DNA of 64,000 nucleotides from Brachionus koreanus (taxonomy: Eukaryota; Rotifera; Eurotatoria; Ploima; Brachionidae), in contig PJRA01000323.1 in assembly GCA_016987375.1 (NCBI GenBank), forward strand, positions 1,853,441 through 1,917,440, read 5' to 3'. Below, piece after piece: positions 11,901 to 21,750 of the stretch (its first letter is position 1; the number at the start of each line of letters is the position of its first letter). The notes below the pieces were generated by a model, which was given only the letters and a program-made list of their open reading frames with translations, searched no databases and was not told the DNA's origin. The translations under genes and the position numbers were made by a program.

Positions 11901-12371
11901 ATGCAATATCCATTGGATATTTCAAATCATTCAGTTCTTGTCCAGCTAGAAGATAGTCTACTAGAACAGCTTAAATTATGCTATGAAAAAGACAAGATAA
12001 TCAATGACGATTTATTAGAGTCTCTTTATTTTATTTACAAAAATCCATTTCTAGAAGTTTTAAACCTAATTGACAAATTTGATCAGCAAGCAAGCAACTT
12101 AGATGATAAAACAAATCCGGAACCTTTAGCCTCAATTATAAAATGCAATAAACGATTTATATATCAAGTTAAAGGATCAATAAACTACTATTTGTTCAAC
12201 AAGATAAATTTTTGCACATGTTCCAGTTTTAAATACAACGTGCTTCATAAGTCTGAATATCTTTACTGTAAACATTTGGTAATGATAAAAATACTTAACG
12301 CAATGGATCGACTTCCAATCAAAGAAGTCAACGAAACAGAGCTATCTCATTTAATTAAGCAAATTCAATAA
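11901..12371 (+). CDS. ZSWIM7: SWIM-type zinc-finger protein ZSWIM7 (SWS1)
   Basis: A single-exon 156-aa protein, close to the 140 aa of human ZSWIM7. The SWIM finger is intact: C105-x-C107 (FCTCSSF), a 15-residue spacer with the VLxKSEY block, then C123-x-H125 (YCKHL). The preceding IYQVKGS...Y matches the family's VYQVxGSS strand and the N-terminal helix LLESLYFIY...LDLVDxx also aligns. In animals and yeast SWS1 pairs with a RAD51 paralogue-like partner (SWSAP1/Psy3) in the nucleus to promote RAD51 filament formation in homologous recombination and meiosis. The partner is not in this window. POP1 follows on the same strand after 94 bp, so the two could share a transcript. Confidence 0.87.
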   Translation: MQYPLDISNHSVLVQLEDSLLEQLKLCYEKDKIINDDLLESLYFIYKNPFLEVLNLIDKFDQQASNLDDKTNPEPLASIIKCNKRFIYQVKGSINYYLFNKINFCTCSSFKYNVLHKSEYLYCKHLVMIKILNAMDRLPIKEVNETELSHLIKQIQ

Positions 12372-12465
12372 AAAAATATATCAAAATTTTTTTCTTTTTT
12401 AATTTTACAGCTAATATTAAAAGTTGATTAAAGTAAAATTTATTTCTATTTAGATAATAAATAGA

Positions 12466-15400
12466 ATGGAGACTAAAGAGATGAATAATTTAGCTTATGA
12501 GATTGATGTGCTCAAATACGCATCTTTTCGTCACAAAGAAATCCAATTGCTGGCCAACGAAGCCTTTTTGAGCAAGGAAAATAAACAAAAATCTCTATTT
12601 CAGCTGTTGCCAAGACACATGCGTCGCCGAACTATGGGCTTTATACGAAAACGATTGCCTCATCGCATTCGCAAACAAGCACAGATTAAACCACCAGAAA
12701 AAATAAAGAAAAGACCATCGCGTAAATACCGCCGCAAGCCCTCTAATCTACGCAAGGAATACCAAAGAAGAAAAAACTTAAAAGATAATATGTGGCTTGA
12801 AACACATATTTGGCATGCTAAACGATTTCATATGGCCAAAATGCATGGATATCGATTGGCATTGCATGAAAATGTAAAAGGTAAAAGAAATGTCTTTACA
12901 AATTTGACCAAGTATTGCTGTATTCATGATGAATCCTATTATGTTTGCTATGAAATGCAGGGTCACGAACATGACTTAGTAAAAGGTTTGAATAGAATAT
13001 GCTCAGAAAAAACTGGCCTCACTTTTAGAGCTAAAATTTGCTCTAGTGGAAATTGTGAAGGACGAGTTATGTTGTTTGAGACAGATAAGTATCCTTACAA
13101 TTGCATTGGTCCATGTAGATTTATGTGGCGGCCGGGCCAGTTCGAGAATCAAGTTTTGTGGCTATGGCTGCATCCGTCAATTAACAAACAAGTCGAAGCA
13201 GAGCTAATAAAAATTTTCAATCTTGAGCCAACTCGGGTAGACTCGCCTTTAGCTAAGAAACGAAAACTTAATTCAGAAGAAGAAATATTAGATGAGTACT
13301 GGAAATCTGATAAAGTAAGCATGATATGTCTCAAGGATAAGCTAGTTCGATTTAAGCTTTTAGGGCCAACTAGCACACCCATTTTAGGAAATGTGCTGAG
13401 GCTCGTTGAAAACGATGATTTTAAAAAACAATCTCAAATTTGGAACTCGATTAAATTTTCAATCAAAGAGCCTGCTGATGTGTGTCCATCAAAAATAATT
13501 GGTTTACTAGTCAAAGATCCTCGGTTGGCATTACCTAAAAAAAAATGCTTCAAAAAAATCTCTGAATTACACTCAATGCCAAAAACGGATTTGGATTGTG
13601 AAACCCGCAAGACTATTCTATGCGAAAACTTATCCAACAATCTCATGTGGGATAAGGAATTTATAAATAAGCTAAATCTAAACAAAAAAACAACATTTGA
13701 AATAAACAAAATTCGAAGTGAATATTTGATACCGGGGACTAATTTGATTAAAATTGAAATGCATAGTCAAATACCTGTAATTTTAATTCAAAATGGTCAA
13801 AGTGATAGTCTTAATCAAATCAAACATGGAAACATGATGTCAGGATGGGACATTATTTTGCCTAAAAGCTGGGCCATGGATTTCTGGATGCCATTAGTTC
13901 ACTATGGATGTAAAGCCATTGGACAAAATGAGCTTAGCTATTTGCTTTTTGAATCTGGTAAATATTGATTAATAAAATTTTATCAAATAACCAAAAATTA
14001 AATTAAATGCTAAAATAAGTTCTAAATTTTTCTATTTATTATTATTATTATTATTATAATTATTAATTCAAGCCTCATAGACAAAATAGTAGTAGAAGTA
14101 AGTTGAACTGCAACTCGGAAAATACCCGAGGAGAGCTCTAATGACCTATAGCAGTCGCTTCTTTTTTCGCAAGCCATACATCTAGTTTCGACTTAAAAAT
14201 ATTCAACTTTTTTGCACTAACTATTTCTTCTGGTAATCCGTTCCACATGTTTACAACTCAATTTGTGAAAAAATGGAAACGCGAGGAGCAGTTATTTATC
14301 TGTTCACGACGTAAAGTCTTTGAATGCTTTCTTAAATCGTATACTTGACCACTGTGACCAAAGATTAACCCTTTTTCAAACTCAACTAATTCAATTTTAT
14401 TTATTAACTTGAACATCTGGATCTCTTCTCAATCTTCTCGAAGTTAGGTCTGTCAGGCCGAATTTAGGCAAGCGTGTCGAGTAAGCCAGGTGCTTTAAAT
14501 TAGTAAAAATAGTAAAATTTAGAGAAAATAAAAAAGTTTTTACAAAATAGAATAAAAAATTCTATTTAGATACAAATCAAAATAGGAATTTAAAAAACTC
14601 AATTATCTAAAAAAAACACGTTATAATCAGGTATAAAAGTCCACTTTTAATAAATCGTTTAAAATTTTAAATAAGAAGTAATAATTTGACTTGTGCAATA
14701 TATCAAATTTGATTTGTGATAACACATATTTTACTGAGTTTACCAAGCCAAGGTTCTTACATTTATACTCGAATTTAATTTTTTCTATGAAAAAAGTCAG
14801 CAATTTTTGCAAAGCAAAGAAAAATTTGACCGGTATGCTTTTAATTAATCTTTCAATTTTTTTAGGAGATGGTCCGTGTTTTAGCAATAATCAGTTGAAA
14901 TCAGTATTGTCTTTTAAGTGGTTTACAGCACTTCTTTTTGAATGATATGATTGAATTGATTGTATAAGCCTTGATGTGTATTTCTCATTTAGTTGAATGG
15001 CTTAAACATTATAGTCATTCTTATTTAAACTTTTTCAATTCCTTCATCTTCAACCATTTTCTTTGATCATTTTTCCAGTTTTGCATACACTTTACAATAC
15101 ATTTTAGCAAACTTAAATTATCAGTCCTTAAAATGGCGAACTAAAATTTTTAATCAGTTTTCAATTTGCTGTTTTTGCTCAAAAATTTAAAATGAACAAT
15201 TTAAAAAGAACAGTTCACTAATTCAAATTCGTTACAAATTCAGTTTTTTTTACTTTTTTTTTTAGATATTTCTGAATTTAATAAAATAAAACAAGGGAAA
15301 AAAAATCAATTTGTAACGAATTTGAAATTAGTGAACTTTGCTCTATGTATAGACATGGATTCTAAATTTAACATGGACTATTAAAATTTTTTTTTTTGCG

Positions 15401-17406
15401 TCAAGAACAGCGAGGCAAAAGCTAGTCTCGCTCCACAGGTAACCAGCTGTAGCTAATCATTATTATTATTATTTAATTGCATTGCATATTTGCTATTTTT
15501 TTAAATTGAAATTTGAAGGCTATAAAAATTAAAATACTTTTAGTTAAATAAAGCTTAGAAGTAAAAAAAATTCAAATTAAATCAACACTTATTTATCTAT
15601 TTAATTAACTTATTTATTAAAATATTTAGTTGAATTGAACTTCATGCAAATCAGATTTACAAATTAGTAATAGAAATAGATCTTTCATACAAATAAATGT
15701 AATTCAAAATAAAATAAAGGCTTTCAAAATTTAGCTGTTACAATAACTTTTTTTAATGAAATATCTCGTCTAATTTTAACACTCAAAGGCCGAAGCGATT
15801 TATCGACCCATTTTATTTAACTCGTTTTTTAACTCTTTTTAATGAGGATAAAATTATTTTGTAATAAAAATTAAATAATTTTATAATATTTCTGATTAAA
15901 GATATGATTAAAAAAAATTATAATAATGATTAAATTCATTGAAAAAGAAATAAATAAATGAAGTTGCAAAAGAGTTTCAAAAGACCCTTCGGCCTTTGAG
16001 TGTTTAAATTAAGTTATTGACATTTATTATGCTGGTTAATGATTTTTTGATAAAAATGAAAATTTTACATCAGTTTGATTTGCATCAATTATCATTTTAA
16101 TAATATTTTTAAAAAAAACTTGATTTTAATTTGAATTGGAAAAAATTCAATATTAAGTCTCATTTTGTATTGTGCTTAATTTGATTAAAATTTCAAGATT
16201 TATAAAAAAAAAAATTTTTTAAATTCAAAAATTTGTTTTAGTTAAGGAAAAATTATAGAAAACATAAAATTTGATTTAATAAAACATTTTAATTCAAAAT
16301 TTTTTAAAGGATATTTTAACTTAAGTCCTTTAATTTTTTCCGATCAAATTTCAATTTTGATTTGGAAAGGACCTTGAAAAAGTCTTCTTAATTTAGTCAT
16401 CTGGCTATAGGATAAGGTTTATAAAAAATTCTCACTTATTTAATTTATACAAAAATTTTTCTACTTTTTTTATTTTATAATTTATTCATTCTTCACCTTA
16501 ACTAGAAAAAAATAAAAAAATATTTTTTTAATCAATAATTTATTTAAATTTTTTTTAAAAGGAAATTTGCAATTTCCAAATGAATTCAATGACACAAAAT
16601 CTGGTCAAATTGAGAATGAAAGTCAAAAAGAAAAGCTCTATAGAAAATTTTTATCTCGTCCGCCTAGTAAACGAGTCAATTTTTTTAAAAATGGGACCTT
16701 AAGTCCTTTCTATTTACCATTCAAATCAATTTTAGAACTCAATTCTGGTGATGAATTTAGCTCAAACACAGATCAACGTAAATTTTATATACTAAGAGAC
16801 AAAAAAATATTACTTCAAATCAACACTGCTTTATTTAATCGCAATAAACAAGCGAAGCTAAAATTCACCATTGAAGATATTGAAAATTTTTCAGATTCTT
16901 TAATCGCTGTTCGATTGGAAACAGTAGGTCGCGGTAGTCTAGATCAATTCTCTTTGCTCTTCAATAATTTTGAAATACCTAATAAAACCGATACCGACAA
17001 AACAGAACTTTTTCATCTAAGACTTGTTTCAAATAAGATAATAGACGAATATAAAGAAGAATTTGTGAAAAAAAACTCAAACGATGATAAAATAACTCTT
17101 AATAAACTTTTGAGAAACAAATTCAACAAATTTGAAATACTTAAAGACGAAAAATGGTTTTTAAGACATCAAATGGAATTCAAAGATTCTAATTTCTATA
17201 GAACCCCAATCGGTTTTGTTTGTTCGAGTGGATTTTCTTTGTACAATGGAAAATGTTCTGCAAATGGTTTCATAGTCACAAAATATTTAATTGATTTTAT
17301 TAAACTAAAGTATAAAGAAAAAAAATTTGAAAAAAATTTATTAAAGTACAAAGAACCTAATTCCTTACTTTACAAAACTGCACAAATAAACCAAATTTAT
17401 ATTTAA
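12466..17406 (+). CDS. POP1: RNase P/MRP protein subunit POP1 (2 exons)
   Basis: Exon 1 is 12466-13957 and exon 2 is 16562-17406, joined by a phase-1 GT-AG intron (donor at GAATCTG|GTAAAT, acceptor TTTTAAAAG|GAAAT), giving 778 aa. Exon 1 has the POP1 N-terminal hallmark: LPRHMRRR (residues 48-55), a long Arg/Lys-rich RNA-binding stretch, and WLETHIWHAKRFHM (110-123). It ends with the POPLD-type block GWDIILPKSWAMDFWMPLVH. Exon 2 continues the human order exactly: LSRPPSKRVNFFKNGTLSPF, and a C-terminal RTPIGFVCSSGFSLYNGKCS block equal to the RTLLGFVTxGxFS motif. Human POP1 is 1024 aa; the missing length is in the linker. It is the scaffold protein of nuclear/nucleolar RNase P and RNase MRP, processing pre-tRNA and pre-rRNA. 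An acceptor-like CTATTTAG precedes the start by 11 nt. Confidence 0.94.
14030..14480 (-). mobile_element. LINE 3'-end relic inside the POP1 intron
   Basis: The minus strand from 14480 encodes the C-terminal end of a CR1/jockey-type LINE polyprotein: LPKFGLTDLTSRRLRRDPD, then GHSGQVYDLRKHSKTLRRE, NCSSRFHFFTN, VVNMWNGLPEEIVSAKKLN and FKSKLD. Two or more in-frame stops show it is dead. It terminates in an ATT/AAT microsatellite (14037-14066), the element's 3' tail. It is antisense to POP1, so it does not disturb splicing signals on the coding strand. Confidence 0.85.
15212..15337. mobile_element. Short inverted-repeat element in the POP1 intron
   Basis: Arms at about 15212-15243 and 15309-15337 are near-complementary (AGTTCACTAATT... 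against ...AATTAGTGAACT, with the shared core TTCGTTACAAATT). The 65-bp centre is T- and A-rich and non-coding. The size and structure fit a MITE remnant. Confidence 0.6.
15395..15475 (+). mobile_element. LINE 3' tail fragment with ATT run
   Basis: About 60 bp of higher GC content encoding a short QRGKS/ST...Q stretch, followed directly by (ATT)n at 15456-15472. This is the layout of the last codons and tail of the same LINE class as the relics at 10.5 and 14.1 kb, in the opposite orientation. Too short for a firm family call. Confidence 0.45.
15776..16006. mobile_element. Inverted-repeat (MITE-like) element in the POP1 intron
   Basis: The arms AACACTCAAAGGCCGAAG (15778-15795) and CTTCGGCCTTTGAGTGTTT (15987-16005) are perfect reverse complements over 18 bp and enclose about 190 bp of non-coding sequence, with weaker matching continuing inward (AACTCTTTT). 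I found no open frame. The arms contain one of the few GC-rich blocks in the intron. Confidence 0.65.
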
Positions 17407-17684
17407 TGTCTTTTTTTTTTTAATTCTAAAAAAAGATCTTTTGATTTTTGATTGAGACAAGTGTTTAATGAACACAATATCAAGGGATAATCAAGAAATT
17501 ACATAATTTTAAAGCATGCATTTTTTGCATGCGAATTTGCAAGCATCATTTTTTTTTTTTTAGAAAATTAAGATTTAAACTCTCATTTAAATCCTGTGCT
17601 TTAATTTGGACACATAATTGTATACATTAATTGGCTTAAGTTTAATTTTATTTTTTTTTATTAATTGAAATTCAATAAAATAAA

Positions 17685-19060
17685 ATGTCGCTAGAAAAAA
17701 TAAACGCTCCTCAATTTGTTGATTTTTCAAGTCTTGAAACGTTTGATTTGTATGATGGTGCTGATTTTTGTTTTGGTATATTTTCATGTTAGCATCGAAA
17801 TGATTATAAAAAAAAGCTCTATTTTTAGAGAAAAGAGTTGTTGGAGAAGATAACAAATTGGATGAAATGTTCCAGAAGTCTCAAAATGAAGCGGTTGAAA
17901 CCCTAATGAGTGCTTTGTCACGTAATTTTCGATATATTTTATGCAAACGCTAACAAAAATTATTTTAGTTGACTCAACTAATTTGAAAAAGGCGGAGGGA
18001 CCTGAGCGTAAAAAAGGTCCCATGAAGGCTGTGCATAAAACTGAAGAAAATAAAGAAAACTCTTGTGAGAAAGTCAAAAAGGCTGAGATTGTTGGCCAGT
18101 CGGCGCACAAAGTTGGCTCAGCCTTGGATTTAGTCAATTCGGAAGCTAATGACAAGGCGAAAAAAGCAAAAACTCCAGTTAAAATTTTGCACTCAAACAG
18201 CAAACAGCGAACACTAAGCCATTCATCAAGTGCTTCCTCTGCCAATTCAGCACCAGCAACAAAATCTGTAAATAGAAATAAAAATAATAAAGAAAAATTG
18301 TTTACTTTAAATTAATAAGGCTGATAAACCACTTTTACCATTGTACAAAGGAGTCAGATTCATTCCCAAACTAGGACAAAAATTTCAGTCAGGCTCTCTT
18401 GACTGCTATACACCTGTAAATGCTGACAAAAATAGTAAGAAAGTGACAAAGCAAGCCTCTATAGAGGTAGAAAAAAAGCCATCAAATTTGACCCGATCTA
18501 CTCCTGGTAAATCGGCCTCTTTCAAGCAACAACCAAGCTCTCAAAAAAAAACTAATTTAATCTCGAATATGATAAAATTAAAGACATCAAATAAGATGTC
18601 TTATTCTAGTGACAATGAATTCAATTCTACGAATAATTCATTGGACTCAACGCATGATTCTACTTTGGGCTCGCGAAAAAAGTCCGATAACAACAAACCA
18701 GTTGGACTATTGCACACAGAAATAAGAGCTTTAAAGAGAAACGAGTATGAAAGTCAAATGAAAGAGAGAGAACGCATGGCTAATCTTAAAAAACAAGATT
18801 TGGAACAAGAGAAAATGAAAAAACAACAGGAAGAAATTCAAAAATTGAGACTAAAAAATACTTTTAAATCAAATCCTATCAAACATTTTAAACCTGTTGA
18901 GGTTAAACCAAGTGAACGACCACTAACTGAGCCAAAGTCGCCTCAATTCGCCATCAACAATAGTTCTGAGACTAAACATGTTCAAAAATTAAGCTCATCT
19001 GTTACTATTCAAACAACTATTACTACTACAAAAACGAGTTATTCTATTGGCACTCATTAG
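17685..19060 (+). CDS. TPX2: TPX2-like spindle assembly factor (4 exons)
   Basis: Exons 17685-17775, 17829-17921, 17969-18267 and 18320-19060 (introns 53, 47 and 52 nt, all GT-AG) join to 407 aa. The N-terminus (NAPQFVDFSSL, then a DFCFGEK block) aligns with the Aurora A-binding start of TPX2 (DAPSDFINFSSL...WFEEK). The middle is Lys/Ser-rich and disordered. Residues about 298-343 are a charged coiled coil, followed by SNPIKHFKPVEVKPSERPLT and PKSPQF (about 345-371), the conserved TPX2 C-terminal signature. In animals TPX2 binds microtubules and importin, activates Aurora A and targets it to spindles. This copy is about half the human length (747 aa) and lacks the YSYDAP tyrosines that contact Aurora A. 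Stop TAG; the downstream 200 bp is AT-rich with AATAAA-like sites. Confidence 0.82.
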
Positions 19061-21750
19061 ACTTAAATATTAACCAAATTTTGGTTTCTTTTTTTCGATT
19101 TAGAATCTATTAATCAATTTTTTATAGAATATTTTTTTTTTTATCATTTACTAATTGTCTACGATGTGTTTTTGTACTTGTCTTTTACCAAAAAAATTAT
19201 GAAATATTTCTCTACTTCTCCTTATTTATTTTTTTATAATGATTTTGAATATGAAATTATTTGATATAAAATAAATTGATTCAAATACATTTTTTATAAA
19301 AAAAAAATGCTAATTTTTATTTTTTCTTAAACAAAAAGTTAAAAATATAAACTAACTTCTGGCAATAATTTAAATTTTATTTTATTTTTATTAAAAAGAA
19401 TAAAAAAAGAGCTGAATTTTTTCAATAGTTTATAAATTCGGTCTTTAGATAAAACATGAACCAATACTCGAATCTCTCTCTTAGTAAAGCATCAAAATTT
19501 TCACTGAAACAGAATTTTACCTGCTTTCATGCAAAACCATATTCATCTTATAAACAGTAGAACACAGTTTTATTTTTTTAGTTTTCTAAAAAATGGTAAA
19601 ATTTAATCTAAATAATAAATAAATAGCAAACTTAAAAATAAAATTTAATTTTTTAAAGCTTACTATTATGCTTATTTAAAGTTAAAATAAAGACCTAACC
19701 AAATTTGCTACCGTTTAAAGTTTGATCTTGCCTAAAAGCTGGTAAAATTTTGTTCTAGATTATTATCATTTTTATTGAAGATAAAGGGTAATGTAGCTTT
19801 ACCATACGAATTTTGCATTGGTGTTCTCCAAATGGTTTCTAAACATTTTTTATTGAATATACTTCGTGGTAAACTAAATCGAAAACTTTAGCGAAGTCAA
19901 GTATTCACCATACTCCGATCATCAATCACTTTGGTCATGGTGTTCATTGTGCTCTTACTTGGAAGAAAACCGTGCTGTTTGTTTATCTGCCTTGTGTTTT
20001 GCTTTGTATTTTGTCAATAATAAATCTATAGATGATTCTTTCGAACTGTTTTGATAAAATAGATGTCACACTAATTGTTCTAAAATCTCCAGGCTCTTTG
20101 TAATTGGTTCTATTTTTGCTTGTTTTCATTATGTCAGCACAAAATTGTGCTTAAATACAAATAAATACAGAAATTGAATCTCTTAAAAAATTTTTTCTAT
20201 GTGTAAAATCTTTAATAAATCCCATGTGAGATATTATGAATTGATGCATCATCTGGTTAAACATATAACATAGCAAGGTTCAAAATTTTGCATAAACAAA
20301 ATTGGTCCATTATTTTTTATTTTGAAGTAGTATTTTGTTTTTTTTTCAGTCATATTAAATTTAAAAAATTCAATTTTTATTTATTTAATTTAAATTTATA
20401 GTTTAAATTTGATTAAAAATAATCTTTTGATACAAATTTTTTTTTAAATTCAATAATTCAAAATTTTTCTTATAGTGAAAAAAAAATTTAAGCGGATTAT
20501 TGGGAAAGATAATGATTTATTTAAAATTTTTTTTTAAGCTCTAATAGCGAAATACGATAAAATTGAATTTAGATATTTAAATTTTATTTTGTGTTATTTT
20601 TTTTTCAATTCAAAAGCAAACAGACAAAAACACCTTTAAAAAAAAAAGTCTTTCAATAATTCATTTTTTAAATCTTTATTTTGTTGATTTTAAATTTTTT
20701 TAATTTAAACTTGAGCATGCCTACATTTTTTATGGCATCTGATGATTCATTTCATTTTAATTTAAAAATTAATTAAAATAATATAAATTCTATATTAAAC
20801 AAAATCAAGTAAAATAAAATTTTTGAAAAAATATCTAATTATTCCAATAATAATTTGTGTTGTTCGCTTAGACAAAAGCACTTAACTTTGAAAAATTTCA
20901 AGAGCTTTATAGCCAGCTAAATTGAGAAGCCGAAAAATAGAATTTTTGGGCGAAAATTATTTTTTATATTAATTTCAACCTAATTTTGGCCAAAAGAATT
21001 TGTAGTTTTAACTAAATATCAGTAAATAGTTGTCGTACTGGTTAATATTTCAAATAAGACCACACTCTTAACCCCAAAATTAAAATAAACAAAATATCCA
21101 AGAGTAATTGGATTAAAAGGTAATCAAGAATTTCGGTCAAATGTTTTCTTCTATTTAAGACTTTTTATCGCGGATCATTAAGCGAACATTTGTTGTCTCA
21201 AAGTACGAGAAGTGATTAATGCGAGAACAATAAGAGAATTAAGTATTTCGGCTAAGAGGTTCAATAAAATCGCTGTCTACCTTGAAATTATTGATTTTTT
21301 GCTCGATGTCTGTTTCAACAAAATAACTAGGAAGTACAAATATTTCAAATCGATAAATTAATTCTTTTTTTGTATTTTTTGCATTTTAGAATTGTCTCAA
21401 ATAGCTTAAGGATATTGCTAGATTGTATGACTAAAATTCATTACTATTAGCTTGTAAGTCTAATCAAACATTGAACATTCACCTTACCAAACAAAAAAAA
21501 AATAATTTTATTAAAAAAAATTTTTTAATCATAAATTAGAGTTTGAGATAAATGACACGATAAAGAAAAACTTTCGTATCGGACATGATCCTTTTCAAAA
21601 TAACAAAATCTATTCTAAGCTTATCTCTATTTTAATCTTTTAATCAACTTGTTTGGTTTATTTATGTTTAAATGGTATTAACAACTCTTTTTTTTTTTTT
21701 TAGATAAGCATTATTTATTTATTTTTTAAAAATTATTTTTTATTCAAAAA
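19061..21750. other. Intergenic DNA with one LINE relic
   Basis: Apart from the reverse-transcriptase relic at 19850-20130 nothing coding is seen. A T-run ending in TTTTTAG at about 21703 lies 48 nt before the next gene's ATG and may be a 5'-UTR splice acceptor. Confidence 0.5.
19850..20130 (-). mobile_element. LINE reverse-transcriptase relic
   Basis: The minus strand from about 20120 encodes fragments in shifting frames that follow RT motif order: a PGDFRTISVTSILSKTVRK block (the NYRPVSLTSxxSKxxEK motif), then NKQHGFLPSKSTM (xxQHGFRxxRST) and a trailing TKVIDD and LR-FSFSLPR (DFxKAFDxVPH) region. Frameshifts and stops make it non-functional. Only the N-terminal part of the RT domain survives. 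Confidence 0.8.

Noticed and set aside
16567..17406. Long open frame as an independent gene
   Set aside because: It has no ATG at its start, continues the POP1 alignment exactly and is joined to 13957 by a phase-matched GT-AG intron.
20860..21200. Possible inverted-repeat element (TTCGCTTA...TAAGCGAA)
   Set aside because: Only about 10 bp match and the similarity does not extend, so chance is likely.
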